In this document: positions 55,229 to 64,000 of the stretch, one piece after another
How the letters are laid out: each line of letters starts with the position of its first letter
Position numbering within the stretch: position 1 is the stretch's first letter
Assembly (NCBI GenBank): GCA_020796225.1
Contig: CM036758.1
Location: 65,467,274-65,531,273, forward strand
Reading direction: 5' to 3'
From: Arion vulgaris
Lineage: Eukaryota > Mollusca > Gastropoda > Stylommatophora > Arionidae
DNA: 64,000 nt
Position numbers and translations under genes: made by a program
Notes under the pieces: model-generated
What the model was told of the DNA's origin: nothing
Databases searched by the model: none
What the model saw: the letters and a program-made list of their open reading frames with translations, nothing else

Positions 55229-56267
55229 CATTTATTTTTGTTTTAATTATTGATGAAATTATCATATGTTTTGTATTAGGTTACATATATTATATGCATT
55301 TAAATGCATTCCTAACACACAAATACGGCCATATCGTGACTCCTGTAATTTCGTATTTATAAATGAGATAATCTTTATAGTCGAACGCTTACAGGTTAAG
55401 CCAACAGTACAATAGTTGTTGTACAAGTTTACAATACAAATTTTTTGTTATGAATCTATGTAGTAGATCGGGCCTATTTTTGGTCAAGGCTGCACTATTT
55501 CAGATATTCACTTATATTATAAAAGACATTTGCATGGCGGCCTCTCAAACCTGTTCTTAGTTCAGTTGTCATATCGTCGCATCCGACATTTTTTTTTCAC
55601 CCCATATTTTGGTCGCTAAAAGTACTTCATTCATTATAGTGTTCGCCCCTTTCTCTCTCTCTCTCTCTCTCTCTCTCACTCATTATATATACATATATGA
55701 CAATATAATTATGGAATGTTTTCAAAGCCACAAAAGAAAAACAAAAGAAACTAAATGTACGAAGTGTCAAACAAGTACTTTTTGTTTCCTGTCATATATG
55801 AAATCCTACAAATGGAAACGTGCTTGTAAACACCAAACAATTCCTGTATACTTTTTGAAAGGTTTCCTATGATAAATAAGACATATATGTTATTTGTGTT
55901 TTTGAATTTACCGGATTCAAAACACTTGCTGCCATGATAGAAACAGACACACAAAGACATAATAGATAGTACAATTACAAAACAGAACGGAGAATAAAGG
56001 ATGGTATTAGTACATTGCATACACGAAATAAAACAAATAGAATTATGTGCATTGCAATTTTGGTAGACAGGTAATTATTTAATTAAATTAAAATTCGATA
56101 AAAATATTTATGCAGTTATTATTAACTAAACTATACAATTTTGTCAGACTAGGTTCCATCTTTCGTTGTGAATTGTTTTGTTTCCAAATATCTAAGATTA
56201 ATGAAATTGATTATCTCAACTTGTGTTTATCTCCGTTATATATTATATAACTAAATCTCTGTCCGCT
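55229..56267. other. Unique AT-rich sequence, no gene seen
   Basis: Contains a (CT)n run at 55648-55677. Opposed open stretches (55609-55872 plus, 55751-56020 minus) show no domain. Confidence 0.4.
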
Positions 56268-56465
56268 TGCCCAGAGTGTTCGTGGCGCGATGGATTACGG
56301 GTGACAAGCTCCCTGGGAGCGCGGGTTCAATTGCGAGGGATGGCATAAAAGCCACAGGTTCTCCAGATCCACGGTGTTCGTGGCACCAACCCGAAGGGTT
56401 ACGGTGTCCATGGGACCGAGCTGAAGAGCTGAAAGCTCAAGTGCTTCTGGATGGGGAAAAAAACA
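56268..56465 (+). mobile_element. SINE family W, copy 2
   Basis: The head gtgttcgtggcgcgatggat and the B box gggttcaattgcg are followed by ccagatccacggtgttcgtg, gggttacggtgtccatggga and an A-rich tail (ggggaaaaaaac). It matches the reverse of 29656-29845. No clear target duplication. Confidence 0.87.
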
Positions 56466-56844
56466 CAAAATATCTCTATCTCACTAACTAACTATTTCAC
56501 AAGTCCACCTCTCTATACAACGTACTAACATTTTATATACTGACCTCTGTATTGAAAATGTCAGCATTTGATAGATAGATCACGCAATCACTCAACCTAT
56601 CGATCAATCGATCATACATGTCAAGTGCGTTGTAGATTTACATTCATATTACTCTTGACATTATATTATAGCTTGATCTTGCTAGCTAACATGCCGATAT
56701 TTTCTAGGTTCACTTGTTCTAATCAACAAAGCAGTGCTTCTTATGTTTTTTGCTTCAACTCACAAAATATAATAAAAACAAAACCAATAATTCTGAGTTT
56801 GGTTTTGCTATGCAATTTAACATCATTAAATAATGTTAATTTTT
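56466..56844. other. Unique AT-rich sequence, no gene seen
   Basis: Includes a short repeat of atcgatc and gatagatag near 56565-56615. Nothing else. Confidence 0.4.
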
Positions 56845-57085
56845 TTTTTCTTGGCGGTTTGACAATTTTTTGGGATGATGATTTTACTACGGGAAAACCG
56901 TGTTCAATCAACGATGAGGCCAAAGAATGTTTTTTCTTTTGTTCGGCATAAATGAAAAATCCTAACCTGAATAGTTTCTCAGCGACTACACTAGCCATAT
57001 GGTCATTCAATTTATTATGTTGTTGTCCCACCTGTCCTACACTGCCCTAAACAGCAGTACTACAGGAAGTAACGATAGTTTGATA
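56845..57085 (+). mobile_element. SINE family Q, copy 3
   Basis: ggaaaaccgtgttcaatcaa (B-box position), gcataaatgaaaaatcctaa, gcgactacactagccatatg and cctacactgccctaa align with copy 2. The A-box side is damaged. Confidence 0.82.
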
Positions 57086-57464
57086 TATCTACTTTGTTAT
57101 CTGTGTATCATCGCCTCTCTGTACTGTTTAAGAAGAATCATATCATGTCATCTGTATACTTCTCAGGCAAGTCTTTATCATTATATCTTACAAGAACGAT
57201 TCTGTACTCTTTCTCTCTCTCTATATATATCCTTATGCGCTTTGCACGATCTATCAACCTTCATCTATCTATGTCACTGGCAATATTTTTGTAAATGACA
57301 GTGAACTCAATACAAGTGACAGGATTTCATCAATTCATCTTTCTGCACCATTGACCTCAGTTAATCACTACGTCTGAGGGATGTTGTCTTCAAAGAGGTC
57401 ACTTCGACACTGTTGTTGTATCACGCATTGTCTCCCATATACGAGTATACATATATATATATTC

Positions 57465-57488
57465 TATCTCTCTCTCTCTGTCTGTCTA

Positions 57489-57521
<33 letters not shown>

Positions 57522-57531
57522 ACATGTCTGC
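57465..57531. repeat. (TC)n and (TCTG)n microsatellite
   Basis: A tctctctct run followed by about 13 TCTG/TCTA units. Confidence 0.95.
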
Positions 57532-57584
57532 TTTGTTCTTTATCTTCCTATACTTCTCTTTAGGCAGTCTTAATTTTTGTAACA

Positions 57585-57749
57585 TGTCATGAGAAGGGGA
57601 TGTTTAGAATACATTGTGACAACATGTGACATGAGAAGGGGATGTTTAGAATACATTGTGACAACATGTGACATGAGAAGGGGAGGTTTAGAATACATTG
57701 TGACAACATGTGACATGAGAAGGGGAGGTTTAGAATACATTGTGACAAC
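57585..57749. repeat. In-frame 42-bp unit, four copies, inside RTE-d
   Basis: The unit is gacatgagaaggggatgttt and agaatacattgtgacaacat gt, and encodes 14 residues ending EYIVTT. The single-copy forerunner is seen in the 14.7-kb element (gaggaggggaggtttataac). Units three and four have gaggttt, one and two gatgttt. Confidence 0.93.
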
Positions 57750-57930
57750 CGGTAATTTCGAAGCGGAACGAGACAGAGGATGACAGAGAGAAAATATTTG
57801 AGACAGCCTGACTTCATGGCACGGAAGAGTGTCAACATCTCAGATGATAGCGAATACCTGGGACAGAGATTTTGTGGAGATTCATGATCGCTAACACATC
57901 GGCACGGCACCTGATGACTTATCTCAAATA
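57585..57930 (+). pseudogene. RTE-d type LINE C-terminal end with internal duplication
   Basis: After four copies of RRGGLEYIVTT-like codons, the frame gives FEAERDRG, then RQREN.-, SLTSWHGR, MIANTWDRDF and HIGTAPDD pieces in shifted frames. It is homologous to the minus-strand 14525-14765. Confidence 0.78.
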
Positions 57931-57978
57931 GCATATTACCTTGTTTCTTACTGTCTATCATGTAGACATGTGGTTATA

Positions 57979-58237
57979 CAGGGTGTTCAAGATTAAAGCA
58001 GCCCCATTGACAAATCGAAAGTTGCCAGATAATCTATCGCGTTATGTTTATGTACTATTTAAACCGGTTCTGACTAGCTCGTTTTACGTCACATTTGTTC
58101 ATCGCCCCTTCCCGCACTACAATTACATACCGTCACATAACCTTGACCTATACTACGTCATAACTGAACCTTCTCATTTTCATACATATATGCCAGATTG
58201 ACTCCATTCACAGGCTGCTATTATCTTGAACACCCTG
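57979..58237. mobile_element. Tc1/mariner-type MITE, 259 bp
   Basis: 25-bp inverted ends begin cagggtgttcaagat and continue to gcagcc with two or three mismatches. TA dinucleotides flank both ends (57977-57978 and 58238-58239). The CAGGGTGTTC start and TA duplication fit the IS630/Tc1/mariner superfamily. The interior does not encode a transposase. Confidence 0.92.
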
Positions 58238-58238
58238 T

Positions 58239-58333
58239 ATTACCACACATGTAATGTGATCATCTTCTATAATACCACACATGTAATGTGATCATCTTCT
58301 ATAATACCACACATGTAATGTGATGATCTTCTC
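58239..58333. repeat. 32-bp unit, three copies
   Basis: ataccacacatgtaatgtga tcatcttctat repeats directly after the mariner MITE; the first copy starts at its TA. Confidence 0.93.
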
Positions 58334-58439
58334 TGGCAGCGTCTGGTGTATCATCTTACATCCATCATTATAGTGGATGCACTGTCAGACATCGACATAC
58401 TTAGTCTAATATATTTTCTGAAGTTGGTTTATTAAAATG

Positions 58440-58900
58440 TCATTCTTCTACTTCTTCTTCTGTGATCAACTTTTCATATGCAACTACTCCGGTATGTGTC
58501 ATAAACAGGATGCTGCTCTTGAGGTCTTCTGCGATCAACTGCTCATATGCAACTACTCCGGTATGTGTCATAAACAGGATGCTGCACTTGAGGTCTTCAC
58601 CGTCATAGTTTGTTTTGTAGGGTTGTTTCTGTTGACCAGAGTTCCTTCTCACGTTGCTCAGGATGGATCAGTCTTGCAAGATGTGTTCTGGGAACTGCTT
58701 TGCTACTCCACAGATGCAGGCAGTCGAGTCCCTCATACCAGTTCTATGGAGGCGTGCTCTGATTCCGCAGTGTCCCGTTCTAATTCTCAAGAATATGTTT
58801 TCCAAATAGTGTATTTATACTCTCGTGCTCTGGGTTGTATCCTCATTTTGTTTTCTCCAATCATATTTCTGGATTGTTTCATTATTTCATATTTCATTAT
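58440..58900 (-). pseudogene. LINE-M C-terminal end, second copy
   Basis: The minus strand carries, after frame changes, ICGVAKQFPEHILQD (C..H.LQD tail), QQKQPYKTNYD, DLKCSILFMTHTGVVAYEQL and an EEEVEE end. It is homologous to 3450-4145 on the plus strand. The last 22 codons are doubled (58462-58599), and the 5' part (RT) is missing. Confidence 0.8.
58462..58599. repeat. 69-bp in-frame duplication in LINE-M
   Basis: gatcaacttttcatatgcaa through aggatgctgctcttgaggtc occurs twice. 69 is a multiple of three, so the frame encodes DLKSSILFMTHTGVVAYEQL twice. It lies at the same element position as the 24-copy array at 3719. Confidence 0.93.
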
Positions 58901-58911
58901 TAAGTACAGCC

Positions 58912-59429
58912 GCATGTCCATAACAAGTATGGCTGTGTACACCGTTCGTCATGTACATAACACGTACGTCTGTGTACACCGTTCGTCATGTACATAACAC
59001 GTACGTCTGGGTACACCGTTCGTCATGTACATAACACGTACGTCTGTGTATCACGTGTCGTCCTTACATAACACGTACGTCTGTGTACACCGTTCGTCAT
59101 GTACATACACGTAGTCTTGTACACCGTTCGTCATGTACATACACGTATGTCTGTGTACACCGTTCGTCATGTCATAACACGTACGTCTGTGTACACCGTT
59201 CGTCATGTACATAACACGTACGTCTGTGTACACCGTTCGTCATGTACATAACACGTATGTCTGTGTACACCGTTCGTCATGTACATAGCACGTATGTCTG
59301 TGTACACCGTTCGTCATGTCCATAACACGTACGTCTGTGTACACCGTTCGTCTTGTACATAACACGTACGTCGTGTACACTTGTCTTGTACATAACACGT
59401 ATGTCTTGTACACAGTTCGTCATGTACAT
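58912..59429. repeat. Minisatellite, 37-bp unit, about 14 copies
   Basis: The unit is gtacataacacgtacgtctg tgtacaccgttcgtcat. Each unit contains short palindromes (acgtacgt, tgtaca). Several units miss one to three bases, and the last copies are shortened. Confidence 0.94.
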
Positions 59430-59491
59430 TCATCGAGGTAGTGAGTAGTAGGAAAATTAGAAATGTACATTTTATATTTATTTCAAATCAC

Positions 59492-59731
59492 TTTGCTCTC
59501 AACATTCCCAATTTGCTCTCAACATTCCCACTTTGCTCTCAACATTTCCAATCTGCTCTCAACATGTCCAATGTGCTCTCAACATTCCCAATTTGCTCTC
59601 AACATTCCCACTTTGCTCTCAACATTCCCAATTTGCTCGCAAAATTCCATTTGCTCTCAACATTTCCAATGGGCTCTCAACATTCCCACCATGCTCTCAA
59701 CATTCTCACTTTGCTCTCAACATTCCCATTC
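59492..59731. repeat. Minisatellite, 20-bp unit, about 12 copies
   Basis: tttgctctcaacattcccaa with c/t and a/g variants; looser copies continue to about 59850. Confidence 0.93.
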
Positions 59732-59850
59732 GGTTTCAGCCTTATTCTATGATCTCAAACTTTAAAACTGTCTTCAACATTACCGCTTGTTCTCAATCTT
59801 TCGGCAGTAACATGTAACGTTCCCACTTGCTCTCTACATTCCATCACAAG

Positions 59851-60227
59851 ACTACAATACAAGAACCTGACTGAACTCACTTGTTAAAAGAAAAATGCAA
59901 TATCACAAGTAGTACTACTTGCAGAATGAAAGATATGCGATCAATGGCGTTCCAGATATGTTGGTGAAGAGAAGAATATAACCCAGAATAGAATTAGTAA
60001 GGTAGTGACAATTGCAGATCTATGTTAATTGAAAGAGGAAGATATATTAGTAGTAGTAGTAGCAGTGGCGGCTCGTCATTAAGGGCCTATGGGGTAGGGC
60101 CCCACCTAAAGTAATGTATAACGTGTATTTATTATTTTATAAATTAAAATATAACCCAACCTAAAACTCTAATTTTTCCGAAAATGTTTGTCTGGCACAA
60201 CCAACAAAAATGATCAAGAGCCTTCAC
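59851..60227. other. Spacer with a possible hAT end
   Basis: cagtggcggctcgtcattaa at 60063 resembles hAT-type termini and follows a short (agt)n run. No opposite end was located. Confidence 0.25.
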
Positions 60228-60869
60228 TGAGTAGCAGTAGTAGTAGTATAAATAGTAGTAGTAGTAGTAGAAGTAGTTGTAGTAGTAGTAGTAGTTGTAG
60301 TATTAGTATTAGTAGTAGTAGTAGTAGAAGTAGTTATAGTAGTAGTATTTGTAGTAGTAGTAGTAGTAATAGTAGTAGTAGTAGCAACAGTAGTAGTAGT
60401 AGTAGTAGTTGTAGTAGTAGTAGTAGTAATACTAGTAGTAGTAGTAGTTGTAGTAGAAGAAACAGTAGTAGTAGCAGTAGCAGGAGCAGTAGTAGAAGCA
60501 GCGGTAGTAATATTAGAAATAGTAGTATTAGAAGTAGTTGTAGTAGTAGTAGTAGTAGTAGTTGTTGTAGTAGTAGTATTAGTAGTAGTTGTAGTAGTAG
60601 TAGTAGTAGTAGTAATACTAGTAGTAGTAGTAATACTAGTAGTAGTAGTAGTAGTAGTTGTAGTAGTAGAAACAGTAGTAGTGGTAGTAGTAGCAGTGCA
60701 GGGCAGTAGTAGCAGCAGTAGTAGTAGTAGTAGTTGTAGTGGTAGTAGTTGTTGTAGTAGTAGTAGTAGAAACAGTTGTAGTAGTAGTAGTAAGTATATC
60801 ACTATAACAGAACTAGTAAGTGTATCACTATAGCAGCAGTAGTAGTAGTAGTAAGTGTATCACTATAGC

Positions 60870-60903
<34 letters not shown>

Positions 60904-61095
60904 AGTGTATCACTATGACAGCAGCAGTAGCAGTTGTAAGTGTATCACTATAGCAGTAGTAGTAAGTGTATCACTATAACAGCAATAGCAGTAGTAAGTG
61001 TATCACTATAACAGCAGCAGTACCAGTAGCAGCAGCAGCAGTAGTAGTAGGGGTAGTGGTAGTAGTAATAGCAGTAGTAGTAAGTGTATCACTTA
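60228..61095. repeat. (AGT)n trinucleotide tract with embedded 28-bp words
   Basis: 60228-60790 is nearly all AGT and its variants (AGC, AGA, TTG). From 60790 on, blocks of AGT alternate with taagtgtatcactatarcag. PolySer and polyThr frames on the two strands are artefacts of the repeat. Confidence 0.95.
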
Positions 61096-61213
61096 AACGT
61101 TCAACGCATATTAACCTATTTTATCAGAAATATCAATGTTTCGTGATGGGTTGTCTCACTTGACACGCCATTTTAATGTCTTCGTCAGATTAACAAGTTG
61201 ATATCGTGTTGTC

Positions 61214-61327
61214 ATGGCAACCAACGATACTACGCATAGCTCTGGCACAGAGATGGATATAGCCATCAGCAACATTACCAGCAATCAGCTGTATAACCAT
61301 GAGGAGGAGGAGGAAAATCCAGCTAAG
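61214..61327 (+). CDS. Candidate first coding exon, N-glycosylation-rich
   Basis: The ATG at 61214 (gtcATGGCA) opens 38 codons: MATNDTTHSSGTEMDIAISN, then ITSNQLYNHEEEEENPAK. They end exactly at AAG, followed by GTTAGA, a usable donor, in phase 0. Two N-x-S/T sites (NDT, NIT) and a Glu run would suit an extracellular N-terminus, for instance of a receptor, but this is only suggestive. About 50 bp downstream SINE R copy 5 begins, so the sequence past 61328 would be intron. No homologue is recognised. Confidence 0.3.
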
Positions 61328-61374
61328 GTTAGAAATATTGTCTTGATGTTCATGTTGGTACATACACCATCTAT

Positions 61375-61790
61375 GTTTCTCTGTGGGAGTCTCTGTAACG
61401 TAGAGGTTATGTGCTCGTCTCTCGTGCCGAAGGTACCAGTTTCGTTCCCTCGTTGAGCCATCTATAGATTTTTACAGAGATTCCTGTCTCAGTATAGGTA
61501 AGATTTAGTTCGTAGTCCTATCGGAGATGGACGATAAAACGTAGGTCCCGTGTTTAATTTGACCACTTAAAATAACTTTTATCAGTAGAAAGTCGCAAAA
61601 AGGAAAGCTTGAAAGCCGATGAGAGGGGAACATTTCATAAGAAATTATTCAAAATTCAAATTTCTAGAAATATATGTTCACCATCTTCAAAATTACAGCG
61701 GAGACCCTCAGCGGTGCTATGGAGTTCGTGTACTGCAGCTGAGATCTTCCTGTATAAGAAAGAGATCGGAGCACACATTGTTACTCACCG
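61375..61790 (+). mobile_element. SINE family R, copy 5
   Basis: The head gtaacgtagaggttatgtgc (A box) and cagtttcgttccctcg (B-box region) is followed by tgtctcagtataggtaagat, tcctatcggagatgg, ggtcccgtgtttaat, the body, ccctcagcggtgctatggag and agaaagagatcggagcacac. Single-copy form without array. Confidence 0.87.
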
Positions 61791-61939
61791 AAGTGCAATG
61801 ATGATGGTTATATCAATTAATCAACTTTCCATGTTGATGCAACTTTCATTCTTTAGTTTGGATTGGCTATCTGTTCTATTGTTCTGCTACTTTCAACAAT
61901 ACTGTCGCCACTGCTTTCTTCTCAGTTCATATTACTCCA

Positions 61940-62200
61940 CTTATTCTTGTTCTTCATTGAACGCTCCATATCAACCACGTGTTAACCACTCTTTGTGATG
62001 TGTACGTGATTCGAGCCTAAGAGCGAGTGTATGTTGTGCCAGTTATGCACCTACAAGTAGATCAACGTATCCGATTTCTGCGATGTTTTTTATTTACTAG
62101 GGTAGCTTCCCAAGGCCCCTTCCTCAGTCGCCTCTTGAGACATGCCTTGTAGGTCGCAGTGTTACTATTCTTGACTCCCTTGCGAACCTGGGGAACACAC
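61940..62200 (-). mobile_element. SINE family A, copy 11
   Basis: The plus strand reads cttcattgaacgctccatat, gttgtgccagttatgcacct, cctcagtcgcctcttgagac and gccttgtaggtcgcagtgtt to cccttgcgaacctgggg. The candidate exon at 62235 begins only about 35 bp later. Confidence 0.88.
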
Positions 62201-62234
62201 GGGCAAAACTTCGCTTCAACTATATGTCCTACAG

Positions 62235-62480
62235 TTCCAGCTATCGTTGTTGAGATAGAGGAACACAGAGAGATACATGTTTGGAGAGCTTTACTTCATG
62301 GCATGAAAATGATGTCAATATCTGAAATTCTAGCACCCACCAAGGACATGTATCCATTATCACATTCGCCAGTCGACAAGGCACCTGAAGATGATAATGA
62401 CCTGTTTTGCTATCTCCAGGAACTGTACAAGTACTTACCAACTCCATTACGTATTAGTCTGCGCCACTCGTGGTACTTAG
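62235..62480 (+). CDS. Candidate internal exon, 246 nt, symmetric phase 1-1
   Basis: Preceded by tatatgtcctacag (acceptor) and followed by GTTAGT (donor). The frame is open throughout: PAIVVEIEEHREIHVWRALL, HGMKMMSISEILAPTKDM, YPLSHSPVDKAPEDDNDL and FCYLQELYKYLPTPLRISL. Amino acid content looks like real protein (acidic patch, a helical FCYLQELYKYL). The same open frame runs in from SINE A upstream, which must be non-coding. No family is recognised. It may be a host exon or a piece of an unknown element. Confidence 0.35.
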
Positions 62481-62599
62481 GTTAGTTTAGTCGCCTGGTC
62501 ATCTTCACAGTACATAGAAAACGAGCTGCACAAAAAAGACATAACACACAACACCCACATATCTAGCATTGATCATACCCCGCCTGTGGTAGGGGATTA

Positions 62600-63215
62600 T
62601 GTTCTAGGATTTGACTCTATAGTCAACTCCGTAAACACCAGAGAGGTGCATCAGCAATGGCGGTATTTGGGAGATGCCATTCAGAGTCAGGACTGTGTGA
62701 TTGTGGATACGACTTTGCTAACGCATTTCCCCCATGTTTGGTGTGGTTTTTCCGGCTTCGTTTACCGAGCTACTGAGTTAGTGCTTGAGCAACGCTGTGA
62801 GCTATAAATGTTACATGGAATGCTTTTTGCTGTGTCAACCTTGCATTTGTTGTGTGTATTCAGAAAATGATGGACAGCGGTTATGACGAACCGACTTAAT
62901 ATGCCGTATGCAGTGAAGGCGTGTGCAGAAAGCTGGATTTTGTCGTGATTGATGTTCCCTTCGATACGAATTGCAATTCAAGTAATGAACAGTTTTGTAT
63001 TGACACTTTAGCGACAGCCATATGCATTTATGCGGTGCAGGTTACTTTTTTGTGGCGATGCACGGCTGTTTCATTCGGGAATTAGTTCACATCGGAGACA
63101 GTTCACAGTTGTTAGCATTTCGTGTGATTTTCGCTAACACAGGAACGGAGCAATTATGGGGTGACCCGTTGCAGTGAAGTTGGAACCGTACATATGAGCT
63201 ATGAACTTGGGTAAT
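62600..63215 (+). mobile_element. Repeat family P, copy 2
   Basis: Matches 19860-20435 from gccattcagagtcag through gagcaacgctgtgagctata, ttgttgtgtgtattcagaaa and catatgcatttatgcgg to caattatggggtgacccg. The tRNA-Thr-like head is not clearly preserved here. Confidence 0.8.
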
Positions 63216-63339
63216 AATAATTCGGTTTTATTTATAACAAATTCTAGACGAGAATGAAGATATCATTAGTTCTGAAACAAAATACAATTCACACAAAGGC
63301 AATATTTCTGAAAAATAGAGACAATGCGCATTGATTGAA

Positions 63340-64000
63340 ACTTTATTAGAGATGAACGAACGAGCTGCCAGATTGGATGTCATGGCAACGGTATCAGAGG
63401 GAGATGAATGAACGAGCTGCCAGATTGGATGGCATGGCAACGGTATCAGAGGGAGATGAATGAACGAGCTGCCAGATTGGATGGCATGGCAACGGTATCA
63501 GAGGGAGATGAATGAACGAGCTGCCAGATTGGATGGCATGGCAACGGTATCAGAGGGAGATGAATGAACGAGCTGCCAGATTGGATGGCATGGCAACGGT
63601 ATCAGAGGGAGATGAATGAACGAGCTGCCAGATTGGATGTCATGGCAACGGTATCAGAGGGAGATGAATGAACGAGCTGCCAGATTGGATGTCATGGCAA
63701 CGGTATCAGAGGGAGATGAATGAACGAGCTGCCAGATTGGATGGCATGGCAACGGTATCAGAGGGAGATGAATGAACGAGCTGCCAGATTGGATGGCATG
63801 GCAACGGTATCAGAGGGAGATGAATGAACGAGCTGTCAGATTGGATGGCATGGCCACGGTATCAGAGGGAGATGCAATGGACCGACGTTACATTCTTAAC
63901 AAACTGGAAGCGTCTTTTCGAACATAAGAGTTTCAGGATTGTGAGTCCCACTCACTGATCAGATTAAGGATAATTGGTACCAATATTGGTACAGAAAGTA
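63340..64000 (+). pseudogene. LINE-N RNase H fragment with internal array, runs off the window
   Basis: The unit codons NERAARLDGMATVSEG equal the GNERADRL...VSEG part of the LINE-N RNase H (compare 18825-19290). After ten copies the element continues with gatgcaatggaccgacgtta cattcttaac (the DRADILN part) and proceeds as in 9450-9560. The array's 52-bp period breaks the frame. Confidence 0.8.
63350..63875. repeat. Minisatellite, 52-bp unit, about 10 copies, inside LINE-N RNase H
   Basis: The unit is gatgaatgaacgagctgcca, gattggatggcatggcaacg and gtatcagaggga. Near identical, with ggatgt versus ggatgg variants. The gctgtc and ggccac variants in the last unit are shared by none of the others. 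Confidence 0.95.

Noticed and set aside
57941..58201. 86-residue frame over 57941-58201
   Set aside because: Lies almost entirely in the mariner MITE; composition random and not transposase-like.
60188..60802. PolySer and polyThr proteins
   Set aside because: (AGT)n tract, open on both strands because of the trinucleotide repeat.

Overview
This is a piece of animal (metazoan) nuclear DNA, AT-rich and almost wholly repetitive. It holds no complete, convincing protein-coding gene. Many decayed non-LTR retrotransposons (RTE-type and RNase H-bearing I/Jockey-type), tRNA-headed SINEs, hAT- and mariner-type MITEs and very abundant minisatellites point to a eukaryote. The style of the LINE proteins and the SINE core suggest a lophotrochozoan, perhaps a mollusc, but that is inference only. 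By my hand tally roughly 19 kb (about 30%) of the window is tandem repeat, in about 25 arrays with units of 15-81 bp.

Layout. 1-10 kb: arrays, SINE families A and B, a LINE-M 3' end (3.45-4.15 kb), a hAT MITE (4.6 kb) and an RTE fragment (5.4-6.2 kb). 10.8-13.1 kb: a SINE (family R) swollen by a 2-kb 42-bp array. 13-32 kb: a patchwork of SINEs A, B, P, Q, R, T and W, LINE 3' ends, and arrays at 24 and 31 kb. 32.9-36.7 kb: back-to-back arrays, including 2.2 kb of a nearly uniform 26-bp unit. 37-43.5 kb: a hAT MITE, several RTE-b 3' ends and the largest LINE (RNase H, RT with YADD, EN-RT linker; minus strand), whose linker carries an in-frame 81-bp array. 45.8-54 kb: three large arrays (27, 63 and 34 bp). 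54-64 kb: SINE B twins, a mariner MITE, LINE 3' ends, more arrays and two possible host exons.

How the parts work together: the LINE fragments are all broken and most are 3' ends. The SINEs keep recognisable Pol III A and B boxes, and two insertions have clean target-site duplications (29656-29845 and 54965-55217), so SINE mobilisation by LINE machinery is evident. The strongest unexplained pattern is that at least eight minisatellites arose inside transposable elements, with recognisable element sequence on one or both sides: SINE A at 2.7 kb, LINE-M at 3.7 kb, SINE R at 11 kb and 47 kb, SINE T at 15.7 kb, LINE-J at 41.5 kb, RTE-d at 57.6 kb and LINE-N at 63.4 kb. A second LINE-M copy at 58.5 kb carries only a two-copy duplication at the matching place, like an early stage.

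Possible host exons, all low confidence: 1686-1743 (TATA, initiator and GTAAGT donor), 51592-51684 (acidic N-terminus), 61214-61327 and 62235-62480. Family letters (A, B, P, Q, R, S, T, W, X; LINE-J/M/N; RTE-a to d) are local labels made for this window.
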